Shown: positions 50,048 to 61,700 of the stretch, piece after piece
Layout: each line of letters begins with the position of its first letter
Numbering within the stretch: position 1 is the stretch's first letter
NCBI GenBank assembly: GCA_907165065.1
Contig: OU015524.1
Location: 34,229,295-34,293,294 of the forward strand
Direction of reading: 5' to 3'
DNA length: 64,000 nt
Source: Caprimulgus europaeus
Taxonomy: Eukaryota; Chordata; Aves; Caprimulgiformes; Caprimulgidae
Made by a program: the position numbers and the translations under genes
The notes under the pieces: model-generated
Told to the model about the DNA's origin: nothing
Database searches by the model: none
The model's input: the letters and a program-made list of their open reading frames with translations, nothing else

Positions 50048-51578
50048 CTGAAAAAAGATGATCACACTTGGTAAACATTAAGCAAATTAACTTTCTCCTG
50101 TGTGCTGAATGGTAAGGTGCAGCAGCATAGATCACGATATGGACTATTCAGTATTACACTTCTCAATTAAGTTTGCTTTAGGCAAAAGTATTGGCTTATT
50201 TTGAACCTATCTTTTTTTAATAGCTAGTCTAACTAAACAAACACAAAATCTATGCAGAAGCTTCCCTGCTACTGATGACTTTAATTTCAAACAATTTCTA
50301 CAACCAACTCACCATTAAATGATGGTAGATGATGACAACCCAGATATCAGCACTTAGATAACTTAACTACTACTGAATCCAAGATTAATTTTATCCAAAT
50401 ACACCAAAAAAAATAGGTAATAAGATCAATCTCATTGAAAACATGCAAAGTGGAAGCAGTTTCTTACAAGAGACTCAGAACACCTCTGACCTCACCTCTG
50501 CAAATGTTAATTAATAAAAGAGCTTTCCTACATGACTTCTATAGCAGAATTTTATTAAACATGTGTGCTCAAGTTGGGAGGTGTTTGTGTTATCCATCAG
50601 GAATCAGTGTCAAGACATCAAGTCTCTGGATGTGGCTGATAAACTCTGCATAAGCCCAGAGAAAGGACTAACACTTAAGAGGGAGTAAATAGAGGCTAGC
50701 TGGGCAGGCCTGCAGAGGACAAGGACCAAGGAACATGAGAGCAGGTGAAAACTAGAAGGCACTGATAGAGCACTAGCTCAACCTCCAGGCTATGGACAAA
50801 AAGCAATAAAAGCCCAGTGGTGTTTATTGTTCCACACAGGAATGCTGGGCTAGAAAAAGATACCCCAGGTCACCGATTCGGACCCTCTGTTATCAACTTA
50901 TTCCCACAACCACACACAGGGCAGCTTCAGACCAACTCCTTTATTCATCCCCACGACTGACTGCAAAATCCCCCCACAACTCCACAGCACTACGGCTTAG
51001 AAAGTTTCTTCCCTTCTACCAGAAGTTCATTGACAGCCAACTCATATTTATCTGCTCGTTTTGGTCAGTGTAGGGTTTTGTTTGGGGTTTTTTGTTCGTT
51101 ATTTGTTTTTTCCCCCCTTGCTTGCTCATCTCTAGCCATCTGGACGCAGTTCTCCGTTTCCTCCCCGACGTCCTCTCGCTCGCTGTGTCCCCGCTGCTTC
51201 CCCTCCGGCCGATCCCCTCACACACTCGCCTTCCCGCCACCTTTCAAACGACGCTAAATTAACCGCCAGTTCAGCCACGCCCAGTCCCTCCGGGGACGCC
51301 CCGCCGTGAGGGAAAGCCCCCCGGGAGCACAGCCCCGCCAAGGCGCGCCGGGACCCGGCGGGCACAGCCCCTGCCGCTGCGGCACCGCCGGACGCCCCGA
51401 GGCTCGTTCCGTGGGTGGGTTCGCCGGCCGGACGCCCCGCATCCCCCCCCCACTCCCGGTAGCAGCGGCCGCAGCAGCCGGCAGCGGCCGCCGCGCCCCG
51501 CACTGCTGACCCCACGCTGAGCCGCGCGGCGGGCGCAGGACCCGCGGCCAGCGCTCTGCCGGAGCGGGCGGCACTCAC
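50048..51578 (-). other. CMTR1: CMTR1 intron 1
   Basis: About 1.5 kb between the non-coding exon and exon 2, starting GTGAGT. Its 5' part lies in the CpG island; the rest is A/T-rich with no repeat named. Confidence 0.7.
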
Positions 51579-51660
51579 GGAGGAGGCGGCGGCGGAGGGG
51601 TGCGGGGGGCAGGCGGGTCGGTGGGGACGGCTCCGTTTCCCGAGGGCCCGTTCCTGCGCC
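51579..51660 (-). other. CMTR1: CMTR1 non-coding exon 1 (5' end uncertain)
   Basis: A strong donor CCTCC|GTGAGT defines the 3' end at 51579. The transcription start is not visible; the stated 5' end is a guess within the CpG island. The protein starts in exon 2. Confidence 0.5.
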
Positions 51661-51670
51661 GCCACCGCCG

Positions 51671-51682
51671 GTTTCGTTTCCC
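51671..51682 (-). promoter_or_regulatory. CMTR1: ISRE-like element
   Basis: Minus strand GGGAAACGAAAC matches the interferon-stimulated response element pattern (GAAANNGAAAC), 92 bases upstream of the exon 1 donor. A weaker half-site (CGGGAAACGGAG) lies at 51632-51643. This fits CMTR1 being ISG95. Confidence 0.65.
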
Positions 51683-51910
51683 CGCTCGGAGGCGCCGCCG
51701 CCCCGCCCCCTCCCGCGGGTCCTCCCCCGCCCGGCGGCGCGCGGCAGTGACGCACCGGCCGCGCCGGCACCGAGGGGCCCGTTCCGCTCCGTGCCCGCAG
51801 GCGCGTGGCGGGCAGCCCCAGCCCGGAAGTGGCGCCCCCTCCGCCAGGCCCCCCCTCCGGCCGCGGGAACGGGCCCGGCCCGGCTCGCTGGGGAAGCAGG
51901 TAACCGGCAG

Positions 51911-53063
51911 CTTCAGTCCTTCCCCGAGAAGGGGAGGTAGGGCTGAAAATGTATTTAAATTCTATGCAAAATATTACATAAAGTTTGTAAATACACTGTA
52001 TATAAAAATGTACGTAGCCTGCGTTAGCGCACAGATCATTCTGCCGCTGCCCTAAAAGTGGCACTTGTTAAGAAAACCAGCTTTTTTTTAATGCTTCTGA
52101 AGGCCGCAGCCCTGCCCGGGGCCGCTGTCCCTCCCTGCTCACCGCCGGCACCTCCCGGTCACCGGCTGCAGCTCCGTTACCTGAGCAGGGCCCGAACAGG
52201 TTTTGTGAGCTTGTCACGCAGTAAAAGCCTAACGCACGGCACGAGATTTAATCTGTCATGAGAATTTCAAACGCTAATTGAGCTGCCTTGTGCTTCGCAT
52301 TAGGCTTGAAGCCCAGAGGCATACGGCTCAGTACACAGGCATGAATGCTTAATTTTAAAAACCAAAACAAACACCGTAACACCAAGGGACAGGAGTATCC
52401 TCTCTGGGAAGTGTAGTTTATGATGATCTAATTACTGGAAGGTATATGTCTAAATAAGCAAAGTTATGGGAAAAGGGACTGGCAGGAGGGATGAAGGACT
52501 ATGAGCAGGAAGCAAAACATTAACAAGTCTGAGGATATATTTGGGAAAACACACTTAATCAGGGGGCAGGGGGGCAATTATTGAATTGCCTGTTATGTAT
52601 TCTGCAAGTTAAATGAGAGTTGTTACCAAGACTCAACAAGCACCAATGACCTTTGCAAGAGAAAAGCATTTGTCAAAATGGTCTTAGGTCTTTGAATCCA
52701 TAGGTCAGCAGGAGCTAAACAGCACACCTTCCCTCTGCAAGGGTCCTGCTCCGCAGTTGTCCCACTCCACAATCCATTAGCACTCCTTCCCAGCTGTTGA
52801 TAATGCATTGCTCTGAAAGCACTGGATCACCACACCACACGACAGCCATCTCCCAACAGAAAGCAGCAAGTCTTGAAACTGCATCAAGCCTGCTGTGCAC
52901 AACTGTGACTAGTGCAGAGTTGTAACCTAAATCCTGGATGTGAGACTGGAAGTGCTTGATGCCATGCCAAGACAGGTAACGGTTAAAGGCATGACATCTC
53001 CAAGAGGACATTCAGATGTACAATCAAATAGAAGAAAGGATCCAGACCTTAGACCAAAGGAGA
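51911..53063. other. Intergenic DNA between CMTR1 and RNF8
   Basis: No exon or RNA gene recognised upstream of the CMTR1 promoter. Confidence 0.6.
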
Positions 53064-53385
53064 AGGGGGCCTACAGGAAGGCTGGGGAGGGACTTTTGAT
53101 GAGGGCAGGCAGTGATAGGATGAGGGGAAATGGCTTTAAACTGTAAGAGGGTAGGTTTAGGTTACATATGAGGAAGAAATTCTTCACTGTGAGGGTGGTG
53201 AGACGCTGGAACAGGTTGCCCAGAGAAGTTGTGGATGCCCCCTCCCTGGAAGTGTTCAAGGCCAGGTTGGATGAGGCTTTGAGCAACCTGGTCTAGTGGA
53301 AGATGTCCCTGCTCATGGCAGGGGGGTTGGAACTAGATGATCTTTAAGGTCCCTTCCAGCCCAAACCATTCTATGATTCTATGAG
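53064..53385 (+). repeat. CR1 LINE 3' fragment
   Basis: Plus orientation, same subfamily as the 40.9 kb copy: GGGGGCCTACAGGAAGG, GAGGAAGAAATTCTTCACTG, GGTGAGACGCTGGAACAGG, then GATGATCTTTAAGGTCCCTTCC and the tail CCATTCTATGATTCTATGAG. Confidence 0.96.
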
Positions 53386-54990
53386 AGCACAGTATTAGAA
53401 ATACAAGCACCTTTTCCAGAAGCTCAGCAGTTCACTTAACACTTCTGTATGTCTAGTCATCAACTCTGTTATCTGAGAATTTTACTGAGGAACTTAGTCA
53501 ACAGGAGGCAGAGGCCTGCTTTTGCCAGTGAAATGTTTTTGCAAGTGAACAGTATTATCACTTAACCTCTCTCCTTGGACCTTTGCACTCTACGCACCTA
53601 CCAGTAACAGTGGAAATGGGCTTGGTATGCTGCTTGTCTTCTTTGTTTTCTAGTGAAAAGGGGACACACTCAGAAATCACACCAAAAAACTACTCTGTTA
53701 CTAGGAGAAGCATTATCCTTCTCTGCAATATGCATAAACACCAATGTAACAAAATAAATATATTTAGTAAAATGAAATGAGCAAAAAAAGTGCAGCAACA
53801 TGGAAGAGATACACAGTAGAAGAACCTGCAGTCCTAGGTAACCAGAGTATTTTCCTCCTACTCCATCAGGCTGTTCCAATGTCAGCCTATTTCACAAGTG
53901 TTTTGTGGAACCCTCTTCTCTCAGACATCCTAGAGAGCATATATTCACAAAAGAAACTTTCAAGGGCACATACAGAAAATTAACATTAAAAGGGAAAGAG
54001 GAAAACAGATGATGTAATGACTCCTTCACAAAAGAAACCTTACACTAAGATTTTAAGAAAGTTTCCTGTCCCACAGATCAGACCTACTTCCCCCATTTAA
54101 GTCCTACCCATCAACTCTGTCAGAATGCACAACTTCCTTAGGACAGCATCATCGTTCATGCACCTTTTTAATGGGATCTTTCCTTAGTAGAACATAAGGG
54201 ATGTGATTGTAACTACTAAATTACCATTAGGGTAGCAACACGCCTAAGGAATTGGGTTGTCTTTTATCAATTCCTGAATACACAAGTCTATCAAATAACT
54301 TCAAAATAGTCACTGCTTAAAGCAATCAAAACATGAAGCAAAGAAAGTAATTAAAATGAGATAGTTTGTGTTTTCTCAAAAAAATCTAACACAAGGAAAA
54401 AGACATTCATCTCAGTGGTTGCAACAAGGAAGACTAATGAAGAAATGGATTTATATTTTCCTGCTTAAACAAAATGAACATAGAAACAAGTACATACAAA
54501 TAGCCAAAGAAATATTCCAGATGAGAAGGGCTTCCCCCCATCCTCTTCTCACAGTGTAAAATTCCTTTCCATGTAACAGCTAAGTCAAAAGCATATGCCA
54601 CTGAAAATGGGACTTCTTGGACAAATTAAGATGAGACAAGACTTGCTCAGTCTCCTAGGGATGAGTGATCTGGTGTGAGTGAAGTACAATGGGCTCAACA
54701 GCAATGTTCTGTAAACAATAAAACTAAATGCTTCCTTCTGTGCCTTGTGGTGGCCTACAGATGCCGCTTTCTTACCCTGCCAACAGGACATTTCGCCAAT
54801 TCAGACAGCAGCACTTCTGAAGAGGCAGATGTTCCTCTCTGCTGCTGACAAAAACTATAGTTGTTTCTGAAGTCATTGCTAATAGTATCTGGATGTGCTG
54901 CTTCACAATTCTAAAACCCTTTATGCAGAAGCCTGAAGAAGGAACCAACTAAAGATACTACATGAAAAGAGCACTAGCTGAGGAATTCTG
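53386..54990. other. Intergenic DNA 3' of RNF8
   Basis: A/T-rich, with no gene or repeat family recognised. Confidence 0.55.
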
Positions 54991-54995
54991 GAAGA

Positions 54996-55001
54996 TTTAA
55001 T
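54996..55001 (-). terminator. RNF8: Candidate RNF8 polyadenylation signal (variant)
   Basis: ATTAAA on the minus strand about 610 bases after the inferred RNF8 stop. It is a common variant signal, but I have no further support. Confidence 0.3.
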
Positions 55002-55612
55002 CTTCTCCATCCCTATCTAACAGTAAATGAGTAAAATGAGAGCAAACAGATGGCCAGCAGCTCAGCTTACAGTGCATTTAAGCACTGAAGGCTGACAGGG
55101 TCCATAACCCTCCCTTTGTTACCTTTACTGCCAGAGGCCTGGGATGACTCTAGCTGCCATATGAAATTCAAGAGGAAAACCCACGTTGGCACTTTTTCCT
55201 GATACAAGCCCTCAAATAGCTTGGGCCATTCCTTCTGCTGCCTGAAATAAGGGAAGCTGACATACACATTTAAACATGTCATTCACTAAGGAAAGGGCAG
55301 TGATGCTTACTAACTATTACATTACACCAAGCAGGTCACAAGCAATCATGGAAGCTGAGGTTCTGTATGCCAACCATCTAGCATAAAGTCAGTTTGTTCT
55401 CTCACAATCCCAATTTTGTTTTGGAGATTTAGCTTCTGTACATTCATTTAAAAAATAAGGTGTTTCTTCCAAATGCTGCTAGTTCTCAGCTCCAGCCTCT
55501 TTGCAGAATCTTTCCTTCCAGATGTCCAGTCACTCATCTAGCAGTAGTCAACCAAACACCAGTAGGTTGGTTCTGGGCAGCACACAGGCAAACGAGTCTG
55601 GAGTAATGGTAT

Positions 55613-55758
55613 TTAGATAATGTAGTAGCTTTCATTATAGTAAGAATCCTCCTCCGAGTCCTCACTGTCACAACTCCTCACTGACAAGATGGAGCAGGTA
55701 GAAGAAACAACACAGATGTCATTGTCCATGGCTGGTTTCACCAACACATTCTGTTTCC
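55613..55758 (-). CDS. RNF8: RNF8 last coding exon, acidic tail (inferred)
   Basis: Acceptor TTTTGAATGCAG. Joined in phase to the RING exon it completes a Gly codon and adds 47 residues: KQNVLVKPAMDNDICVV, then CDSEDSEEDS and YYNESYYII, stop TAA at 55613-55615. Human RNF8 has a phase-1 junction at the same place but only AKRLF after it. The matching phase, the good acceptor and the coding-like composition support it; transcript data are needed. Without splicing, the RING exon would read on for only about ten residues. Confidence 0.72.
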
Positions 55759-58700
55759 CTGCATTCAAAACACACAGATACAAAAGTTAGCAGTGACCAC
55801 TGTACCCACAAACACTACATTACTAGTTCTTTTTGAAACTTACAGCCCCTCGCTGTCAGTTTGCAATAGGACTTTCAATCTGTAGGGCATAAGCTTTCTT
55901 CTTTTCAATTTTCAGCATTAAAAGAACAAAGGGTTGGAGTTTTTGTTTGTTTTCTTAAGGTTCCTATATGCCTTTTCCTGTTAAGATAGCATAGATGAGG
56001 AGGAGACATTCTCCATCCCTTCACTGGCACACAACTGGCAATGTAAGTGGCTAACTATTACAGTGTCTTGCCAGGTAAGAAAGAAGGAAGGAACAGAATG
56101 TGGTAAGGAGCTCTCAAACAAGACATGGCTGTTCAGGACACTTAGAGCCCCATCAAAACCTCCATACATTTAAGAGTGCAAGCTGTCTTATGGGTGCTAA
56201 GGCTCTTGGGAAGGAAGCTTCTGAGCAAGCTTCTGAAGTGCCACTTGCATCATTATTTCTCTTTCAGCCAGTTTCCTCTTAGGAGTTGATCTTTAACAAG
56301 ACATAGGGCTATCTTCATCTCAGTCAACATATTTCCATTACTGAATAAAAAGACCACACAGAAACAATTCCTTCTTCCTTCTGAAATGTGCAGTGTGAAG
56401 CTAAATGATTTTCTACTAATTGTAATTTTATATAATTACAGTATCTATCACATGTGAGGGCAGGCTGTGAGCTTATTTCCTTTTTGTTCAAACAACCAGG
56501 AAGACCCCTGGTTTACCGTACAGAGATGAAGTGGGCTCCAACAAAAGCACCACTTCGTCCCGTCACCATTAGCTACCTGACGAGACACGTGCATAGTGCT
56601 ATGGCACACTCTGCAGATGCGCATGTTACACGAGAGCAGTGTCACTTCAGTTCTGCAGAGGTGAAAGCAATTCACAAAGCTGAGCTGGGCAGCCTCTGAG
56701 CAGTGGAACACCTTCTAAGGGAATGAGACTGAGTTGGTTAAATAGGTGGTAACTTTAGCCTCGAAGTAACACTGCTTAGCCATGTAATTCTTTGCCACCA
56801 GGGAGAATTTGAGACTTTTCAAAAGCACCTTTTTCCTTTCATTAGGCAAAAGCCTTGACACATTGCAAAATGAAGGGTCATGCACTCACCTCTACAAGGG
56901 GAAAACAAGACAATTACTTAAGGGAACACAGCAATAAAAAAATGTTAAGGGGTAGCAAAAAAAGACTTCTACATCTCAGCACCTAGATACCAGTGTCAAG
57001 TGCTCTAGAAACAAATTTGGAAGAGGGAAGCAGAATAGGAATACCCCACACTGGAGTTTTACTTAAAGTTTTCACTGTCATGCGCAGTCTTTTAGCTACA
57101 ACTAGGCAAGAGGCTATGCATTTAAGCTACAGTGGCTTTAATTCCACAAAAATTAATATAGCAGAGCAACTGCCAGTTCAGCCATACACTTCCATGACAC
57201 ACCAACGTTCCCCTCAGAGATTTCCTACATAAATCTAGCACAAAAGAGAATTCAGAGTTTCTCACCAGGCAGTACTCTGCTGAGTTTTCACAATGATACA
57301 GTCAATAGTTTAATCAAGGGTGCCTGGTAAATTTTTCCAAGCCAGTTCTATATAGTTTTCCTCAGTAAATAGTGATCTGTTTGAAACAGTGTAACCTTTA
57401 GCATGGTTAAGTTGTCCTGCTCAACTGTGGAATTCATACCAAAGTCTTTTTCCAAACATTTTATTTATTAATTTTATTTTACTGTGCGATAAAAGCTAGT
57501 TACAAAACAGATCTTAAAATTAATTTTCTAGTGTTTCTGCTGCGCTCCCCAAGCATCTCCTCGGTATATAGGTGCCAAAGAAAGTCGTACAAAATAGATG
57601 GAATGAGAGATTGTACTCATCATGCCACATCCACCCACCTCTCACCTTTCCGCCCTCTGATAAGGGTCAGACGATGCTCTCTCATTTCCACATCCAGTTT
57701 TTCTACCATCCTGTCAATGCAGTTATCCAGCACCAGAGAGCGTGTCTTTGATTGGATCTCCTGCCTGCAGATAGGGCACTCCACCTTACGTTTCGTCCAC
57801 TCATTGATACAGTAGGAGCAGAAGCTGTGCGCACAGTTCAGAGTGACCGCCTGTGGGATTCAAGGGAAGGATCCTTATCAGAGAATGCCCACACATGCCA
57901 AGAAAAAAAATGCTAAGTCAGAAAAACATTAAATGAACACTTCCTATAAGGGAAGGGGGACGAGAAGCCCAAAACCCCTTTTCTTTGGCCTTAGTAGGAG
58001 TGACACAAAAAAACTCTTCCATGCCAGAGTGCAGACAACTTTTACAAGTTGGTTAATAGATTCACCATTGACCATAGCAAGTCATAAACACAGAGAAAAA
58101 AAAATTAACTCTACTATAAGTTTCCCCAATTTTAAAAGGATAAATTTTGGAAAAAACTCAGATCCTGCAGAATAGTATCTTAAATTACTGAGAAACCAGA
58201 AGTTAAAATTCCAGCTAGCTCTCAAGTCTCTTTACCAAGGCTACACATCAGGTTTCCTGTAGTAGAAATGAATGTAATGAAACCAAAGTTCTGGCAAAAC
58301 ACAAACAGAAATAACAGTACATTTCAGGCATGGCCTATCATTTCCAGAATCAAATGAAAGCATGCCAATTTCTCAAAGAAAGAGTTTATCTGAACAATAT
58401 AAATGGTTCAGGACTTAACTGAACACTGCACCTCCCTTCCTTTACTCCACCCTTCCTGTATCTAAACCTGAAGCAGTCAACCCTAGTCAACTTGAAGCAC
58501 GTTCTGCTACAAAACGATTCTTCTGTAAGCAGGCTGGCTCAGTGCACCAGTCCAAAACCACCCAAAACTGCTGCAAGCCTATTTGCATCTTAGGATTAAG
58601 CACTCATCTCTATGCAGGTAGAACTTGCTGCCCAGGTAAAGAGTTAGGGCATACAGAATGGACTTGTGGACCAACCCTTACCCACAACTCACTGTGGGTC

Positions 58701-61700
58701 TGTTGGGATTGTTAAGCAAAGTAAAAATAGAAGCTTAACTATTGCCTTAACAGAGCCAGGGCAAGCTTCTGAAGTTTCCTCTTTACTGGCAAACCCATAC
58801 TGGCAAACCCATACCTCAATAAAGTACTCGGAACAGATTGTGCACTGCAACTCATTCTCCAATACATCATTCATCTGATTCAACACCTCTTCTTTCTGGG
58901 CTCTCACTTTTTCCTTCTCCTCCTAGTGGAAAAGTACATACAGTCACATACCAACAAAGAACAAGGCTTTTTACTCAATATAGTATTGGCAGGAAGGACA
59001 TGTGCAGTGCAAGGTAGTACAAGTACAAAATCATACAACTGCAAGTCTCTACATGTCAAGTCTGTGTCTATTATATACCCAGACCTGGGACCTCTCTCTT
59101 CTTTGTAGTCACAGCAGTCATGGTATTGAGAAAATTCCCACCCACTGCAGGGAATTTACAAGCCAGAATAGCAGCTGTAACCAAAACTCCCTTCAGCCTA
59201 AAGAAGCTACCAGCTGGATCAGTCTTTTCAGAATCTCTTACAACCTCCTCCTGGCATCAGTTTGGCTTAAGTCAACAGAACAGTTCTTTGATGTCTGATG
59301 TAAAAAGCAAAACACCAAACAGACAAAATGCCACAAATATTAAAAAAAGGAAGCAGAGGAGATTAAAACATTTATTCACATTTAACTGCCCAATAATTAT
59401 TTTTTGTTTGGAATTAAATTAAGCTCCTAGATATCTGCTCTATCTTCTAAAAGTAACAAGATAAATTATTCCAATTGAAACTATACTTGAAACAGCATCA
59501 GATTTACAAAGATTACATAAAAACCCCAAACAAAACTTAAAGCAAACAGCCAGAGGTAGATAATGTGAAAGTCTCTTAGACACTAAAGGGTCCCCTTAAT
59601 TATTTTCCACTTATCACCTTGTGCCAAGGGCAGAAAGAAATGTGGCTTATCTCATTCATCATTCAAATTCCATGTTGTTTCAGTCCTACGCTCCCTTGTA
59701 TGGTTGCTGGAACACTGCACTTCTACTTGAATGTACTCTAACTGAAAATTATGCATCTCACTTTTCAAACACACTTTTTTTTTTTTAAATAAAAGGGTGG
59801 AATGGACCCACTTCTCTTGCACACCACACAGTACAGGTGCTCTGGGCTTTCTTTTTGATTAAAAGAGATTTAGTAATGACTGTTCAACACTAATTTATGA
59901 ACAGGGCAAGGTATATCCTCCCTCAATCTTGGAAACTGGAGTCAACTGCCATCTCAAAATACAAGAGTTCCACTCTGGGAGGCAAAGTACAGTTAAGACA
60001 AGTGTTAAACACACCATTTCTTCTTCTACAGCATATCATGTTTCACTTATAAATAGAACTGAGAATTCAGTTATTCCTTACCTTGGTTTCTTCCAGTTCT
60101 TTATTCTTAGCTCGAATTATCTCCTCAAAATCTTTTTTACTACGGCTCAGTTCTTCCATCAAAGCACGATGCTGTAACAATACCACCCCAGAAATTGTAA
60201 GAGTGCCATTATAAGCTATCATGAGATTCAGCATAACTTCTCTTAATCTCCCCCTAAAAGAGCAACACATGTCTATATGAGTTGGGGTGTTCAGGCACTT
60301 AAAACTGGAACATAGTGCCAGTTATGACCTTCCCAGTGTCATGGCACTTCTCACTCCCTCTCCCAGGCCACTCTTTCATTTCAGTCAGGTTTTATGGTCA
60401 CCATTTTGAGTGCATCTGAGACATTTGATTATCAAGGGGTATTTGACACACACAGATCACAAAAACCTGTCACTGTATGCAGGGTTACCTGAAGCTGTTT
60501 TCAGATTAGCTTCCCAAAAGGAAAGGCCTTTTGGAAAAAGCCCCTAAGTGTGTGGCAATCTCTTTCAAAAACATTCCTAACCAAGAGTGAATTTTTTTTA
60601 ATCTGGTTAAAATTGCCAAAACAACTTCCCCAAAACAGACACCCAGCAGACAGACCTCAGAAAAATGCCCACCAGCCCCAGGACCAAATTAAAATAAATA
60701 AATAAAATGCAGCTACTTAATGCTTTTGATATGAGTGCATATTCTCACAATATTTGCTGGCAAATAGCAACTCCCACAAAGTGAGGCCTGCCACTTTCTA
60801 ACAGAAATTTGGTCTGTAGATGAAGATCATCCAATCTGCACCTAAGGCAAAGTCCTCATCTTCTACCAAGAGGCCACAGCAGTAAGAAAGATTTAAATAT
60901 GAGTTACACAGACCAAACCTAGACTCATAACTACTTGCCTCTTGCAGGACCTGTGCCAGCTGCTCCTTCAGATTCTCTTCCCCGTGTTGCAAATTTAGTC
61001 CCTGGAGGGGGGGGAGGGGAAAGAAAAAGAGGTTTGAAAAAAGCAAGGGACAGAAAATGACTACTTTGCTCACTCTCTTTAGAGAACATGCTGAAAGAAA
61101 CAACGCTGGTTTTCAGCAAACCCTGAGATGTCCCACTCTAGTGTTACACATGTACAACAGAAATTAGAGCTGTCATTTACTGTGAAGAGTTGAAATGGAT
61201 ATATCACTTACAGTTACATACTTGGAACACCTCCACGTTATTCTAGCTCGAAAGGCACCAGCATGTTCATAGAAGCAAAGAAGCCAGCAACAGCTTAAAC
61301 ATGAGAAAAAGCTGCATCTCTACCTTTGAGCACATTCAAAAAGGTCAGATGTACCTACAGCTCCAGCTGAATTTCCCCTTGTGCCTAAGCACAGCTCCAA
61401 CCGTTCTGTACTGCCCACACAGGTATCTTGCCTTTAGCAGCAGACTTTAACGGAAGTAACTGATAAATTATGAAACTCACTCCAAGATGAATTCTCACTT
61501 CCTTTAAACCAGATTTTCAGCAAACTCTAATAGAAAGACTTCAGTTTATTTTCTAAAAAAAGCTACTTATCAACATACACATGCTGCTTGAAGACACTTA
61601 GGGATTGCAAAGAAGGGTTTTTTGAAACTATGAAAAAAAGAGCCTCCCTCCCTGCAAGGATTAAGGCATACAGTAATTTACTTGCTTGGAATGGAATGGA

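Larger units (their letters stand above)
51150..51910. promoter_or_regulatory. CMTR1: CpG island / promoter of CMTR1
   Basis: Dense CpG and GC, falling off sharply on both sides. It contains the non-coding first exon, an ISRE-like element (51671-51682), a CRE-like TGACGC (51748-51753) and an ETS-type CCGGAAGT (51823-51830). No TATA box. The 310-codon minus-strand frame across it reflects base composition. Confidence 0.8.

Noticed and set aside
51132..52064. 310-codon minus-strand open frame
   Set aside because: It lies in the CpG island over CMTR1 exon 1, is Pro/Ala/Gly/Arg-rich as expected from GC content, and crosses the real donor at 51579. CMTR1 starts in the next exon.
51660..52260. Bidirectional promoter with a plus-strand gene starting near 52.0 kb
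   Set aside because: The only plus-strand frame there (52058-52261) is 67 codons with no family; CpG islands often look bidirectional without a second gene.
57637..57850. RNF8 ending by read-through of the RING exon
   Set aside because: It would add only about ten residues (GERWVDVA) past a strong GTGAGA donor in the position of the conserved human junction. A spliced last exon is more likely.
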